Assembly (NCBI GenBank): GCA_005793375.1 | Contig: SXSK01000231.1 | Coordinates: 1 to 32,491, forward strand | Origin: Verrucomicrobiales bacterium | Lineage (GTDB): Bacteria > Verrucomicrobiota > Verrucomicrobiia > Limisphaerales > UBA9464 | DNA length: 32,491 nt | Reading direction: 5' to 3' | Shown: in pieces, positions 7,004 to 15,279 of the stretch | Position numbering within the stretch: position 1 is the first letter of the stretch | Layout of the letters: the number at the start of each line of letters is the position of its first letter | Position numbers and translations under genes: made by a program | Notes under the pieces: generated by a model | Told to the model about the DNA's origin: nothing | What the model saw: the letters and a program-made list of their open reading frames with translations, nothing else | Database searches by the model: none

Positions 7004-7397
7004 ACGACCACACAGCCAGCCCGGAGGGCTGACCGCTTGGAGGAATGGCGGAGTCAACGCGGGGAGAAGCGACGACGACTGACGAAGCAAGCGGAGTGAC
7101 AGCTTCGCTGGCACGGGCTTGCTCAGTCGGCGGCGCGCCGCGTTGCGGAGCGGAGAGACGGCTCCCGCCCCTGGGCGGGAATCCTTTCAAGCCACGGCGG
7201 AGTCCCCGGGACGGACCGGCTTTCCGCAGCGGAGGCGGTCAAGATGGCAGCGCAGCGCAGCGAGCACCTCTTGACGGCCGGGAGCGGAGGAATGTCGGTT
7301 CGTCAGCGGAGGGGAACCCGGAGCGACGGGGCGGAGCTGGGACACGGCGCCCGCCATCGGCGGGCTGCCTTCGCTTACTTGAGCCACCGAAAACCAA
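7004..7397. other. GC-rich region without a credible gene
   Basis: No ORF here looks like a protein. The stretch contains small hairpins, including CCCGCCC-CTG-GGCGGGA near 7165 and GCCCGCC-ATC-GGCGGGC at 7349-7365, and GTCAAGA near 7228 facing TCTTGAC near 7270. It could carry the promoter of the acidic-protein operon and mRNA 3' structures of the neighbouring remnant. Confidence 0.5.
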
Positions 7398-7957
7398 TCA
7401 GGGTTCCAGCAACTTCATTTCCACCAAGACGGGAGCAACCTCGATGAACACCTTCTGCCGTTCGGCGGCGAGGGCTACCTTCTCCGGGTCACGCTGAAAA
7501 AGATCAGCCTGGTGGTTGTGACGCACGATATCATCCCACCTGGGGCGATCATTCCGATTGTAGCAGGCGATTCGAACCAATGCCCGCAGGCCATTGGCGT
7601 CCGGGTTGAGTGCACCCGCCGCACTGATTTCAGCAAACGACATCGGTTTGCGTTGAATCTCCTTCAAGGGTCGAGTTCCTGTCGAAGGCGTCCAGAATCC
7701 CGGAGTGATGAACGGGGCCAGGATAGCCTGAACGGACGGATCACCGGCACGTTGTCGAAGGCGTGTCCGCGTAGCTTCATCGAGAGTGTCACGGACACCC
7801 ACCTCGGTTTTTGCGTCTTTCAGTGCGGCTTGGGCTCCCCGAAGTTTGGAATCCCGTTCGGCCTGAGCCTTGATCTCAGCGGCTTCATCAATGACGCGTT
7901 GAGCCTCGGCTTTCGCCTGGTCGATAATCCGTTGGGCTTCCGCCTTGCTGGGAGATG
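7398..7957 (-). pseudogene. C-terminal remnant of a coiled-coil protein
   Basis: In this frame the sequence reads a regular coiled coil (KAEAQRIIDQAKAEAQRVID, then KAQAERDSKLRGAQAALKD), then a folded-looking C-terminal domain with ITPGFWTPSTGTRP and RIACYNRNDRPRWDDIV, ending in EMKLLEP. There is no start codon upstream in frame except a GTG at 7802 that lies inside the coiled coil. The upstream end meets the methylase frame at about 7955. I infer a deletion removed the first part of this gene. The original function is not recognisable; the coiled coil plus globular end recalls phage- or plasmid-borne structural or membrane-anchored proteins, without specifics. Confidence 0.6.
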
Positions 7958-9069
7958 AGTTCCCGCAAACCGCCTTCGACCTTGTCGAGCGTGCCTTTGG
8001 AGGTGACGAACAGCATGAGTCCGCCGGGTCGAACCTTTTCCAAGGTCGCCGCGAAGAAGTAGTCGTGGATGACGAATTTCCACTGCTTGAACCGGGCGTC
8101 GAACGGGCGGTAGTCGCCGAAGGGGATGTTCGAAATGGCGACGTCGAAGAAGGAGTCGGCCAGACGGGTTTCCTCGAAGGGTTGCCGCCGGATGTCGGCG
8201 TCCGGATACAACTGCTTCGCTAACCGAGCGGTGATCGAATCAATCTCGATGCCGGTGATCTGGGACTGCCGGAGCATGTCCTCCGGCATCAGGCCGATGA
8301 AATGGCCCAACCCGCAGGCGGGTTCCAGAATTCGGCCCCGCTCGAAGCCGAAGCGTTGCAGGGCGGCGAACATGGCCCGGATGACGACCGGGGCCGTGTA
8401 GTGTGCGTTGAGCGTGCTGGCACGGGCGGATTCCAGTTCACTGTCGGAAAGCAGGGCTTCCAGCCGTTCGCGTTCCGTCTTCCACTCCTTGTTCCAGGCA
8501 TAAAAGACTTGGGGCAGTCCGCCCCAGCCCACAAAGCGGACCAGTTGACGGAGTTCCCCAGCGGTGGGGGATCGGGTTTCGCGCTCCAAGCGCTGGAGAA
8601 CCTCGATGGCCGTGAGATTGTCGCGGGCCTTCTGCTTGAGCGAACCGACGCCAACCTGGTCCTCGTCGGTGATGCGATAGTTCCGCGCGTTGCGAACCTG
8701 CGGCGGCTCGTCCGCCGGAATTTGGGTTTCTACTGCTCGGGCGGGAGGAACAGGTAGCGTTCCCGCACCATCTCCCAGGCCCGGTCGTGAGCCTGTTGTG
8801 CCGTCAGACCCTGTTGAATCAGGTGGCGGCGCATCAAATCGAGGTCCTCGTCGGTCTGCTCCTCGGCCTTCAACAATTGCGAGTGCAACCGTCCGGTCGC
8901 CTCCAGTTCCGCCACCATCTTGGGCAGGAACTCCCGCCAGTGCCGTTCGGCCATCCGTCCGTATTGCGTCAGTGTTTCCATGCGCCTCTCTCTTGAAATC
9001 GAACAAACTCAGCTGAAGAAATCCCGTCTCCACCCGCGACCGAATCCGGCCCCCTGCAACCCACTTCAT
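7888..9069 (-). pseudogene. Truncated plasmid-type N6-adenine DNA methylase (methylase/helicase family)
   Basis: From residue about 128 of this ORF the sequence follows the N-terminal methylase half of large mobile-element methylase-helicases: NYRITDEDQVG, FVGWGGLPQVF, AdoMet motif I LEPACGLGHF at 248-257, and catalytic motif IV SNIPFGDY at 313-320 (an NPPF variant). It continues to SKGTLDKVEGGLREL and then breaks at about residue 372, where a different gene continues in another frame. Full-length relatives go on through a SNF2-type helicase of more than 1000 residues. The first about 113 codons overlap the TnpV-like gene in another frame and are probably not methylase sequence; no standard start codon exists between 8741 and the conserved region, so the true N-terminus also seems lost or rearranged. 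Confidence 0.7.
8730..8981 (-). CDS. TnpV-like small element-encoded protein
   Basis: This 83-residue protein begins METLTQYGRMAERHWREF and ends WEMVRERYLFLPPEQ, the two signature ends of the TnpV-like family known from Tn4451-type transposons and other mobile elements. The middle is helical with MVAELEATGRLHSQLLKAEE. The family's function is not established. A ribosome site (AGAGAGG) stands 3-9 nt before the ATG at 8981. It lies upstream of the methylase fragment on the same strand and its stop is followed at once by methylase-frame sequence, so the two were probably adjacent genes in the parent element. Confidence 0.65.
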   Translation of the reverse strand: METLTQYGRMAERHWREFLPKMVAELEATGRLHSQLLKAEEQTDEDLDLMRRHLIQQGLTAQQAHDRAWEMVRERYLFLPPEQ

Positions 9070-9199
9070 CCACTGCCTCCCGGGCTTTGCCCATCGACAT
9101 TTCCTCTCAAGACCGATTCTTAGTCAAATGACCGGCCAAGTGGGCGGAAGGACTGGTCGGAGAATCGGACTGAGCGCATGAGCCAAGCGGAACGGAATT

Positions 9200-9261
9200 C
9201 TTTCGCAGTCACCCGGAAGCGAACGCTTCCGCCAGCAGAACCGGTGGGCTGGCTGCGAAAG
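9200..9261. repeat. Nested palindromes downstream of the 193-aa gene
   Basis: A perfect palindrome CGGAAGCG-AA-CGCTTCCG occupies 9214-9231 and is enclosed asymmetrically by CTTTCGCAG (9200-9208) and CTGCGAAAG (9253-9261). It begins 9 nt beyond the stop of the 193-aa gene (minus strand) but has no T-run. The remainder of 9070-9269 shows no gene. Confidence 0.65.
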
Positions 9262-9269
9262 AGTCCGGG

Positions 9270-9851
9270 TTAAACCGTTTCCCTGGGGGAATCCCCGAGC
9301 GCAAGAATCCGGAGCTCGGAACGTTGCGCAGCCCGAAGTTCGGCGGGCGACAGAATCCAGTCGCAGATGGCCACCTCCGCGTCCTGCGCCCAGCGGGCGA
9401 GCTCCAAGCGCTCGCCAAAATGTTCATCCGCCGGGGACACCGAAATGCCGAGGGGACTGTCGATGAGGCGCGCCACCGCCGAGGTGAGCCAAAGGAACTG
9501 CATCTCGGACAAGTCCGCGTTCAGGATTTTCTCGGTCGGAACGCCTGAGGCCACACAGAGCAGGAGGATGAGCGAGACATCGAAGGAATAGTTTCGAAGG
9601 AGCCAAACCGTGGAATGCCTCCGGCTCACGGCTGATTCCCAGACCAGCCTGGCCAACGCTTCCAACGAGGGCCGCTCCGGGGAAATCCCGAGTGCGAGCA
9701 ATTCCTCTTTCAGCCGCTCCGCACGGCCAAAGACCAAGGACTCACCGTCCCAGTCGGCGCTCCACCCCGAACCGCTCAGGCTGTAGAGCGACTCAATGGC
9801 GTCAATGGCGCGACGCAGCAGCGGTCCGATGGCATGCACTTCAATGTTCAT
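9270..9851 (-). CDS. Hypothetical protein (193 aa), possibly a DnaB/RecA-core derivative
   Basis: The start at 9851 has a strong ribosome site (GGAGGT) 5 nt upstream. No confident family. The middle segment, with SFDVSLILLLCVASGVPT followed by LSEMQFLWLTSAVARLIDSP, resembles the stretch after Walker B of DnaB-type helicases where an R/L-rich helix leads to 'ARLAEAPLFI'; neither Walker motif is present, so this is weak. The N-terminus is helical (PLLRRAIDAIESLYSL) and the C-terminus rich in Ala/Glu. It is soluble with no export signal. It follows the 123-aa gene on the same strand with a 26-nt gap, so the two probably form an operon. Confidence 0.6.
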   Translation of the reverse strand: MNIEVHAIGPLLRRAIDAIESLYSLSGSGWSADWDGESLVFGRAERLKEELLALGISPERPSLEALARLVWESAVSRRHSTVWLLRNYSFDVSLILLLCVASGVPTEKILNADLSEMQFLWLTSAVARLIDSPLGISVSPADEHFGERLELARWAQDAEVAICDWILSPAELRAAQRSELRILALGDSPRETV

Positions 9852-9877
9852 GGGCTACCTCCGGGTGAACCTTCATT

Positions 9878-10249
9878 TTATCGCGTGAGGTGAAGGCTCC
9901 GCAACCGGCCCACCGGCCGCCAACTGGCGTGCCCGGACTCCAGCACGAACGTGAGAACGAGCGTGTTCGGGCAATACCAACTGGCCCGAAACCCACCGCT
10001 GTGAAGTTCAGCCCCGTCCCGCTTCTCTTCGGCCACCGTTTCCAGAAGGCCTCGCGCCATGGCGCGGAGCTTTTCGATGCTCGGAGCCTCCGAATCGCCC
10101 CAGTAGGTCCAGCCCACCGCTTGCATCGCGGTTTGGATCCGCTCGAAGTTGATCCGCTTCATCGCTTGTTCCACCAGTTCCGGGGTCGGATCAGGGAGGG
10201 GCAGCACCACGTCGCCCAGCGGAAGATAAGGTTGGCAGGTGTCAGTCAT
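9878..10249 (-). CDS. Phage/mobile-element conserved hypothetical protein (123 aa)
   Basis: The ORF is open far upstream, but the ATG at 10249 (MTDTCQPYLPLGD) begins the part that looks like protein. The layout (NFERIQTAMQAVGWTYWGD, PSIEKLRAMARGLLETV, then SGGFRASW and LVLTFVLES) matches, from memory, an unnamed family often found in phages and integrative elements of Gram-positive and other bacteria; no function is known to me. It is 124 codons with stop, with no signal or membrane segment. It faces the HTH gene at 10422 divergently, so the 172-bp gap should hold both promoters, and is the likely first gene of the unit with the 193-aa gene. Confidence 0.6.
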   Translation of the reverse strand: MTDTCQPYLPLGDVVLPLPDPTPELVEQAMKRINFERIQTAMQAVGWTYWGDSEAPSIEKLRAMARGLLETVAEEKRDGAELHSGGFRASWYCPNTLVLTFVLESGHASWRPVGRLRSLHLTR

Positions 10250-10421
10250 GATTATGTTGGGGCGTGATTGCCCGCTGCTGGTCCGGTCGCTGGGGATCGG
10301 CGAAACCGAACAAATAAAATTCACTCCGGGGCGGTGTTCCCTTTTTCGGCACAAGTCCTGTTCGAAACTGCCCGTTCGTCGCGACTGATGTTCCAGATGG
10401 CCATCCGGCCCTCGGAACGTG

Positions 10422-10772
10422 ATGAAAGAAGACCAACATCGGTTTCTATCTCTGAGCGGCCAGCTCCCGGCCCGGCTCACGGTTGAACAGGTGGCCTGGC
10501 TGTTGAACTGCCAGCCCCACGATGTTCCGGCCCTGGTCGCGGCGCGGTTGCTCAAGCCCCTCGGCAATCCGCCCGTCAATGGCATCAAGTTCTTCTCCAC
10601 GGCCGACGTGCAGGAGCAGCTCAAGGACCGGGCCTGGCTGACCAAGGTGACCAACACCATCATCCAGCACTGGCAGCGCCAGAACGGGCGCAAGAAGGAC
10701 CGTCCGGGGACCGGGTCACCGGACGGCCACCGGCCGATGCTGGAGTTCGCCGAGCGTGTCGTCACCGGTTGA
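10422..10772 (+). CDS. HTH protein beside the integrase (possible directionality factor)
   Basis: 116 residues. The segment RLTVEQVAWLLNCQPHDVPALVAARLLKPLG is read as a helix-turn-helix of the excisionase type, followed by a wing KFFSTADVQEQLKD and a basic helix (HWQRQNGRKKDR). A GTG directly before the ATG (10419) is an alternative start. It is convergent with the integrase: only 3 nt separate the two stop codons and there is no terminator between them. The location next to the integrase suggests a role in excision or in controlling it; that is inference. Confidence 0.6.
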   Translation: MKEDQHRFLSLSGQLPARLTVEQVAWLLNCQPHDVPALVAARLLKPLGNPPVNGIKFFSTADVQEQLKDRAWLTKVTNTIIQHWQRQNGRKKDRPGTGSPDGHRPMLEFAERVVTG

Positions 10773-10775
10773 GCC

Positions 10776-11813
10776 TTACGCGAGCCGCACCTCCGGCATG
10801 GGCAGGATCTCGGCGCTGTTGGCGAGCTTCCGCTCGTAGGATTCCAGCGTGGGGATCACCACCTGCGCATTCTTGGCGTAGGCGCGATGGACCGCCTTGC
10901 TGTTGTGGCCGAGGGCCTCCTGCGCAAAGCGCTCCGGATAGCCGCACGTCTTTGCCCGCTCCGCCCACGCGTAGCGGTAACTATGGAGCGTCACGCCCTT
11001 GATGTTCAACCGGCGGCAGCACCGCGCGAATTCCGTGGCCCGGTGCGCTTCCCGCATCTTCTGGAGCTTGGGAAAAAGCGGTCCCGCCTGCGGCCGTGAG
11101 CGCAGGAGTTCCTCCAGCTCCTCACCGAACCGGATGACCGAGGTCGTCCCCGTCTTCTGACGGCGGAAACCCACCACCTTGTTCTGCCAGTCGATGTCCT
11201 CGGCGCAGAGGGACGCCACGTCCGATTGCGCCCCCCCGAGGAGCCAGCAGAACCCGTAGAACGCCCGACGCTCCAGGTTCAGCTCGGCGGCGACGATGGC
11301 CTGGTGCTCCTTCCAGGTGATCGCGCGCTTGGACTTGAAGTGAACCTTGGGCCACTGCTTCTTCGGCAGCACCGGCCAGGGCAGCCAGCTCATGTCGAGG
11401 GCGAAGTTGTGGATGCGCCGCAGGAACACGTTCGTGGCCACGGTGCCCGCCTCCAGGGCGCGCAGGAAGTCGGTGGATTTCGTCTCCAGGATCGGCAGGT
11501 TGCGGATGGAATCGAACGCCGGGTCCTGCATCGCCCGCTTATTGCGCACGAAAGTCGGGCCGGTCTTGGTCCGCGTCATCTCGTCCATCGGCATCTGCCA
11601 GGTGCGCTTGGCGATTTCCGGGTCGGTGGCGGACAGATACGTCCGCGCGATGTGCAGGTTCAGGACGGGTTGGCGGAAGGCCTCGTTGCGGGCATGGAGG
11701 AGCGTGAGGGCTTCGGCCTTCTCCTTGGTGCGGAGGCTGACCTGTTTGCCGTTCTCCGTGTCCTGGCTGTAGAACACGCCTCCGCGACGGAAGAGGATGA
11801 ATCGAGTTTTCAT
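10776..11813 (-). CDS. Tyrosine-type recombinase/integrase with Gln in place of the first catalytic Arg
   Basis: 345 residues. N-terminal about 165 residues form the SAM-like core-binding part; the catalytic domain holds K220 (RQKTG), HxxR at H277-R280 (TLHSYR), H303 (ALGHNS) and the nucleophile Y312 (HRAYAK). At the place of Arg I (normally G-x-R-x-x-E) the sequence is GGAQSDVA, giving Q196. I recall this GGAQSD pattern in a family of Verrucomicrobiota integrases, so it is probably a family trait rather than decay. It lies 188 bp from the encoded 3' CCA of tRNA-Cys and points away from it, the usual arrangement for an element that integrates in a tRNA 3' end. Likely role: integration and excision of the left element. 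Confidence 0.85.
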   Translation of the reverse strand: MKTRFILFRRGGVFYSQDTENGKQVSLRTKEKAEALTLLHARNEAFRQPVLNLHIARTYLSATDPEIAKRTWQMPMDEMTRTKTGPTFVRNKRAMQDPAFDSIRNLPILETKSTDFLRALEAGTVATNVFLRRIHNFALDMSWLPWPVLPKKQWPKVHFKSKRAITWKEHQAIVAAELNLERRAFYGFCWLLGGAQSDVASLCAEDIDWQNKVVGFRRQKTGTTSVIRFGEELEELLRSRPQAGPLFPKLQKMREAHRATEFARCCRRLNIKGVTLHSYRYAWAERAKTCGYPERFAQEALGHNSKAVHRAYAKNAQVVIPTLESYERKLANSAEILPMPEVRLA

Positions 11814-12001
11814 GACTGGTCGTTCTTTCTCGAAGAACCAGTCGGACCCCGGTCGCGTAAACGAACGCGGGTTTCGGCGAGTTTCAGTGAGGTTCTGCCC
11901 AGTTCACGCGAATGGTGGTTTCCCACCCCACGCTACTGACATTTTCACTGACAGTGGCCATTCCGCACCACTTAAACTCCCTGTCTGCAACAGTTTGCAG
12001 A

Positions 12002-12076
12002 TGGAGGCGAGGGTCGGAATCGAACCGACGAATGCAGCTTTTGCAGAGCCGTGCCTTACCACTTGGCTACCCCGCC
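12002..12076 (-). tRNA. tRNA-Cys (GCA)
   Basis: On the minus strand the 5' arm GGCGGGG (12076-12070) pairs with CCTCGCC (12012-12006); discriminator T at 12005 and encoded CCA at 12004-12002. The anticodon loop CTGCAAA, within stem CGGCT/AGCTG, gives GCA. The T arm has GGTTCGATTCC. Length 71 nt before the discriminator, normal for tRNA-Cys. Its 3' end faces the integrase and is the probable attachment site of the left element. Confidence 0.95.
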
Positions 12077-12369
12077 TACCGAGGTGTCAGACGATTCGAT
12101 GTCATTGGATTAGCGTCGACCCGGACAACCTTGCGTTTTGTTTGGCGATGGTCAAGTCCCTCGTGCAAGTGGTTCGAAACGACTGCTCCCACCTGCTTCC
12201 AGGCGGTGCCTCGATGAGGATCGTCCTGACCCACTGCGCTGTGCATGGTTCCACCAGCATCGCGTTGCGCCCAACAGACTATGGGTCGCTGGAGTGGTAT
12301 CGCCTGAGGCGTTGGCAAACAAGATCTGCGAACTTGAATCGGGAGACAGGATTGGATGGCGTCGGAAGG
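12077..12369. other. Intergenic region without gene
   Basis: Between the tRNA-Cys 5' end and the aminopeptidase stop. Short overlapping ORFs here have no protein-like character. It should contain the tRNA-Cys promoter on the minus strand; I could not pick a convincing -35/-10 pair. Confidence 0.5.
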
Positions 12370-15081
12370 CTATTTCTCAGCGGGAACGGCGTTGGTCGCT
12401 GGCTTGGCAGGCAGGATGGCTTCGAACTTCTGCTTCAGCGCTTCCACGCTCTGTTTCAATTCTCGATTCTCCTTCTGCAGATCGGTGACTTCGCGCCTCA
12501 AATCACCCAACTCCGGAGCCGGACGTTGCTTTTCGCGAATCGCCTTGAGGGCAGCTTCGGCGTCAGTTTGTTCGGGCGAGGTCTTGGAAGCCTCAGCAAA
12601 CGTTCGCAACAACGGGATAGACGGATCGTCGCCCAGGTCGCCCAGGGCTTTGATTGCCGCGCGTCGAATCGACTGCTTCGGATGCCGAACGTGTTCCGAG
12701 ATAAATTCTCGCACGGCGGACTTATTCTCCTGATGCCGCGCCAGCCACGCGAGGGTGGATATACCTTTCGCTTGGACCCGTGTGGTCCATTGGGGGGAGA
12801 GTTGCTGAACGGCTTGCAAAAGGGCGGGCAGAACTATGGGATCCTCGCGATCACGCAACGCCGATAAAACCTCAGAGGCAAGTTCGCTCTTGTATGAATT
12901 CGTGCCCAACCATCGCACCAAGTCCCCTGCCCCATCCAAGGCCCCCGGCCACCCGAGCAATCGCGCAGCAGCGAGTCGCACTTCCGGATGCGGATCGGTT
13001 TTGGCGAGTCGTTGGGCGATCTCTCCGACTTCAGCACGGTAAAAGCCGTCCAGAGCGCGGATTACCTCAGCACGAACGCGCGGGTCTGGCTGGTCGAGCG
13101 ACGCTTTGAGCGCTTGGAAGGCCTCTTCGGAATGAATGGATTTGAGGGCGCCAGCCGCTTCGGATCGAACTCCATAGAAGGCATCTGTGTTCAAGGCCTC
13201 TTTCAGTTGTTCGACGGATTCCTTATTCTGCTTTTTGCCCAACGCTTCGACCGCCAAAAGCCGGCCGATGACATCATTGGTGAGCTTCAGTTGGCGATGC
13301 CACATGGCATCCGGAATGTCGAATGCGACTTGAGCGAGCACGGTGTATTGGGGGTCGACTCGAACCAAGTCGGGAGCAGCGGGCAATGGGATTTGAAAAT
13401 CTTCCGAGCGAGCCTGAATGCGCAGGGTTTTGTCGATGGTGCCTGAAGGTGTGATCCAACGGACGGGCAACGGGAAATCAAACAGCATGATGGATCCGCC
13501 CACTTTCTGGGTTTGCTCCACCGAGAGCTTTGCGAGGCGCGTGGATTCGTCCCAACTATAGATGACCTTCAACTCGGGGTGATGTCCATGGTAGAGCCAT
13601 TGATCAAAGAAGCGATCAAAGCTGCGCCCTGAGAATTCTTCGATCACTTTGTGGAGATCGGAAGTTTCGACGACGCCAAACGCATGACGTTGCAGGTAGG
13701 TACGGATGCATTGGCGATAAAGGTCGTCGCCCAATTGCGATCGGAGCATATGCAACACCCAAGCGCCTTTGGGGTAAGCCCGGTATCCGAACTGCTCGAC
13801 GGGATTTTTATATTCGCGCCAGACGATGGGTGTGCCGTCGGTGCTGCTGAGGACCCCGCGGGCGTTTTGCAGCATGTTATAAAGGAACTCGTCTTGACCC
13901 AATTGTTCGCGCGACTGCATCGCGTCGTAATAGGTGGCGAATCCTTCGTTGAGCCAAATATGGCTCCAATCTTTGCAAGTCACTAAGTCACCGAACCATT
14001 GGTGCGCCAATTCGTGGGCCACCAATCCACGACTGCTACGAGTGGCATTGAATTCTTCGGGAAACAACGTTCCATCAGTTAGGATTGTGATGGAAGTATT
14101 CTCCATGCCGCCCCAAGTAAAATCGTCGACCACGACCTGATCATACCTGGACCAGGGGTAAGGGAAGCCCGTCTCGCGTTCGAAAAAGCCCATCATCGAT
14201 CGAGTGTCGCGAAAGGAGGCTTTGGCGAAATCTATCTGCGACGTGGGTGTCCAGAAACCGAGAGGCACTTCGCCGTAACGATCCTCGAGTCCTTGGAATT
14301 TACCTGCGACCAAGCAGATCAGATAAGTGACATGAGGCTTCTCTTGCGTCCAGCGGTACGCCGTGAGGCCAGTTGCGCCATCGGGAATTGTCGATACCAA
14401 CCGACCGTTGGAACGTGCGATCATGCCCTGGGGCACACGACAGGTCACTTCAGATGTGAATTTCTCGTTGGGCGCATCAAAGCATGGGAACCAATGACGC
14501 GATTCCAGAGGTGCGCCTTGGGTCCAGAGATGGGTGTCTTCGGGACGGTATCCCATTTCAGGTGTCCTAAAGTATAATCCTTTTTGGGGTTCGGCGCGGT
14601 AACGGACCGTTACGGTTGTCTCAACGTCAACCTCGAGGGCGTTGGTAAAAGTGATCGTCAGGCGGTGATCGTCGTATTGCCAATTTTGAACCGGAACGGA
14701 CGCCGTGACGCCGTCGATCTTCAAATCTTCCGCATCGAGTTGGAGTTGCGAGAGCGGTTTGGCGATGGGCTTAAACTTCAGTGTCGCGACGCCTTGGATC
14801 TGGCGTTGAGCGAAAGCGGGTGTGATATCGAGCGCGAGATGTTGAATGTCGACTTCGCGACTGGGTGCATATTTTCGTGGCGACGTATTGGAGTCACTGG
14901 CTGCGGCCGCAAGGGCCGTGCGGGATTGTTCCGTAAATTGGCACCAGCGGCAGCGAAGTTGTTGTTCCCAATGCTCGGTTTCGGCTTGCACCATGCCGCA
15001 CAGGAGCGCGGCGCTGAGAATCCATAGACTAGCGCGTTGAGGCCACAGGTTCCCTACAAAGGCAAATGAGGAATGAATCAT
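12370..15081 (-). CDS. Exported M1-family aminopeptidase with C-terminal HEAT repeats
   Basis: Zinc aminopeptidase of the APN/LTA4-hydrolase family, removing N-terminal residues from peptides. Numbered from the ATG at 15081 (903 aa): signal peptide 1-33 ending in MVQA, beta-rich N-terminal domain to about 270, substrate motif GGMEN at 324-328, zinc motif HELAH at 356-360 and the third ligand in NEGF (E379). The catalytic helical domain ends about 620. The C-terminal part contains several HEAT-like repeats (for example DPRVRAEVIRALDGF, HPKQSIRRAAIKALGDLG) and ends in a coiled coil (LQKENRELKQSVEALK). The ORF is open 134 codons further upstream, but that part lacks an export signal and is not protein-like. 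Probably periplasmic. The HEAT tail may bind partner proteins. Confidence 0.9.
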   Translation of the reverse strand: MIHSSFAFVGNLWPQRASLWILSAALLCGMVQAETEHWEQQLRCRWCQFTEQSRTALAAAASDSNTSPRKYAPSREVDIQHLALDITPAFAQRQIQGVATLKFKPIAKPLSQLQLDAEDLKIDGVTASVPVQNWQYDDHRLTITFTNALEVDVETTVTVRYRAEPQKGLYFRTPEMGYRPEDTHLWTQGAPLESRHWFPCFDAPNEKFTSEVTCRVPQGMIARSNGRLVSTIPDGATGLTAYRWTQEKPHVTYLICLVAGKFQGLEDRYGEVPLGFWTPTSQIDFAKASFRDTRSMMGFFERETGFPYPWSRYDQVVVDDFTWGGMENTSITILTDGTLFPEEFNATRSSRGLVAHELAHQWFGDLVTCKDWSHIWLNEGFATYYDAMQSREQLGQDEFLYNMLQNARGVLSSTDGTPIVWREYKNPVEQFGYRAYPKGAWVLHMLRSQLGDDLYRQCIRTYLQRHAFGVVETSDLHKVIEEFSGRSFDRFFDQWLYHGHHPELKVIYSWDESTRLAKLSVEQTQKVGGSIMLFDFPLPVRWITPSGTIDKTLRIQARSEDFQIPLPAAPDLVRVDPQYTVLAQVAFDIPDAMWHRQLKLTNDVIGRLLAVEALGKKQNKESVEQLKEALNTDAFYGVRSEAAGALKSIHSEEAFQALKASLDQPDPRVRAEVIRALDGFYRAEVGEIAQRLAKTDPHPEVRLAAARLLGWPGALDGAGDLVRWLGTNSYKSELASEVLSALRDREDPIVLPALLQAVQQLSPQWTTRVQAKGISTLAWLARHQENKSAVREFISEHVRHPKQSIRRAAIKALGDLGDDPSIPLLRTFAEASKTSPEQTDAEAALKAIREKQRPAPELGDLRREVTDLQKENRELKQSVEALKQKFEAILPAKPATNAVPAEK

Positions 15082-15279
15082 GACGTCGATATCGGACAGA
15101 AGGAACCGACGGAGCGAACGATTGACAAGCTCGAATCCTAGCACGTTCCAACGGATCGGAGAAACCGAGTGCAAAAACCACGAGGTGCTTACCGATACAA
15201 ACATACAACCGGCAAGTGCTTGTGACTCGCATCCGTGAGGGCAGGAAAGGGCGTTGCAAAAATCCGGGCGCGCATCACA

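Larger units (their letters stand above)
1..12004. mobile_element. Decaying integrative/mobilizable element ending at tRNA-Cys (left end outside window)
   Basis: The block contains a tyrosine recombinase next to the 3' end of tRNA-Cys, a MobF relaxase, a candidate oriT, a plasmid-type N6-adenine methylase fragment, a TnpV-like protein, several HTH proteins and unassigned small genes. The genes are nearly all on the minus strand and are separated by palindromes. No type IV secretion gene is visible here. DUF499, the methylase and a coiled-coil gene are truncated. The right boundary is inferred from the tRNA; no second copy of the tRNA 3' end was found in the window, so the left boundary should lie outside it. 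Confidence 0.6.

Noticed and set aside
6894-7190. N-terminal extension of the acidic protein
   Set aside because: It would translate through the hairpin terminator, is low-complexity, and the ATG at 6893 has a good ribosome site.
10250-10765. N-terminal extension of the 123-aa gene
   Set aside because: It is the antisense of the HTH gene at 10422-10772 and has no family resemblance.
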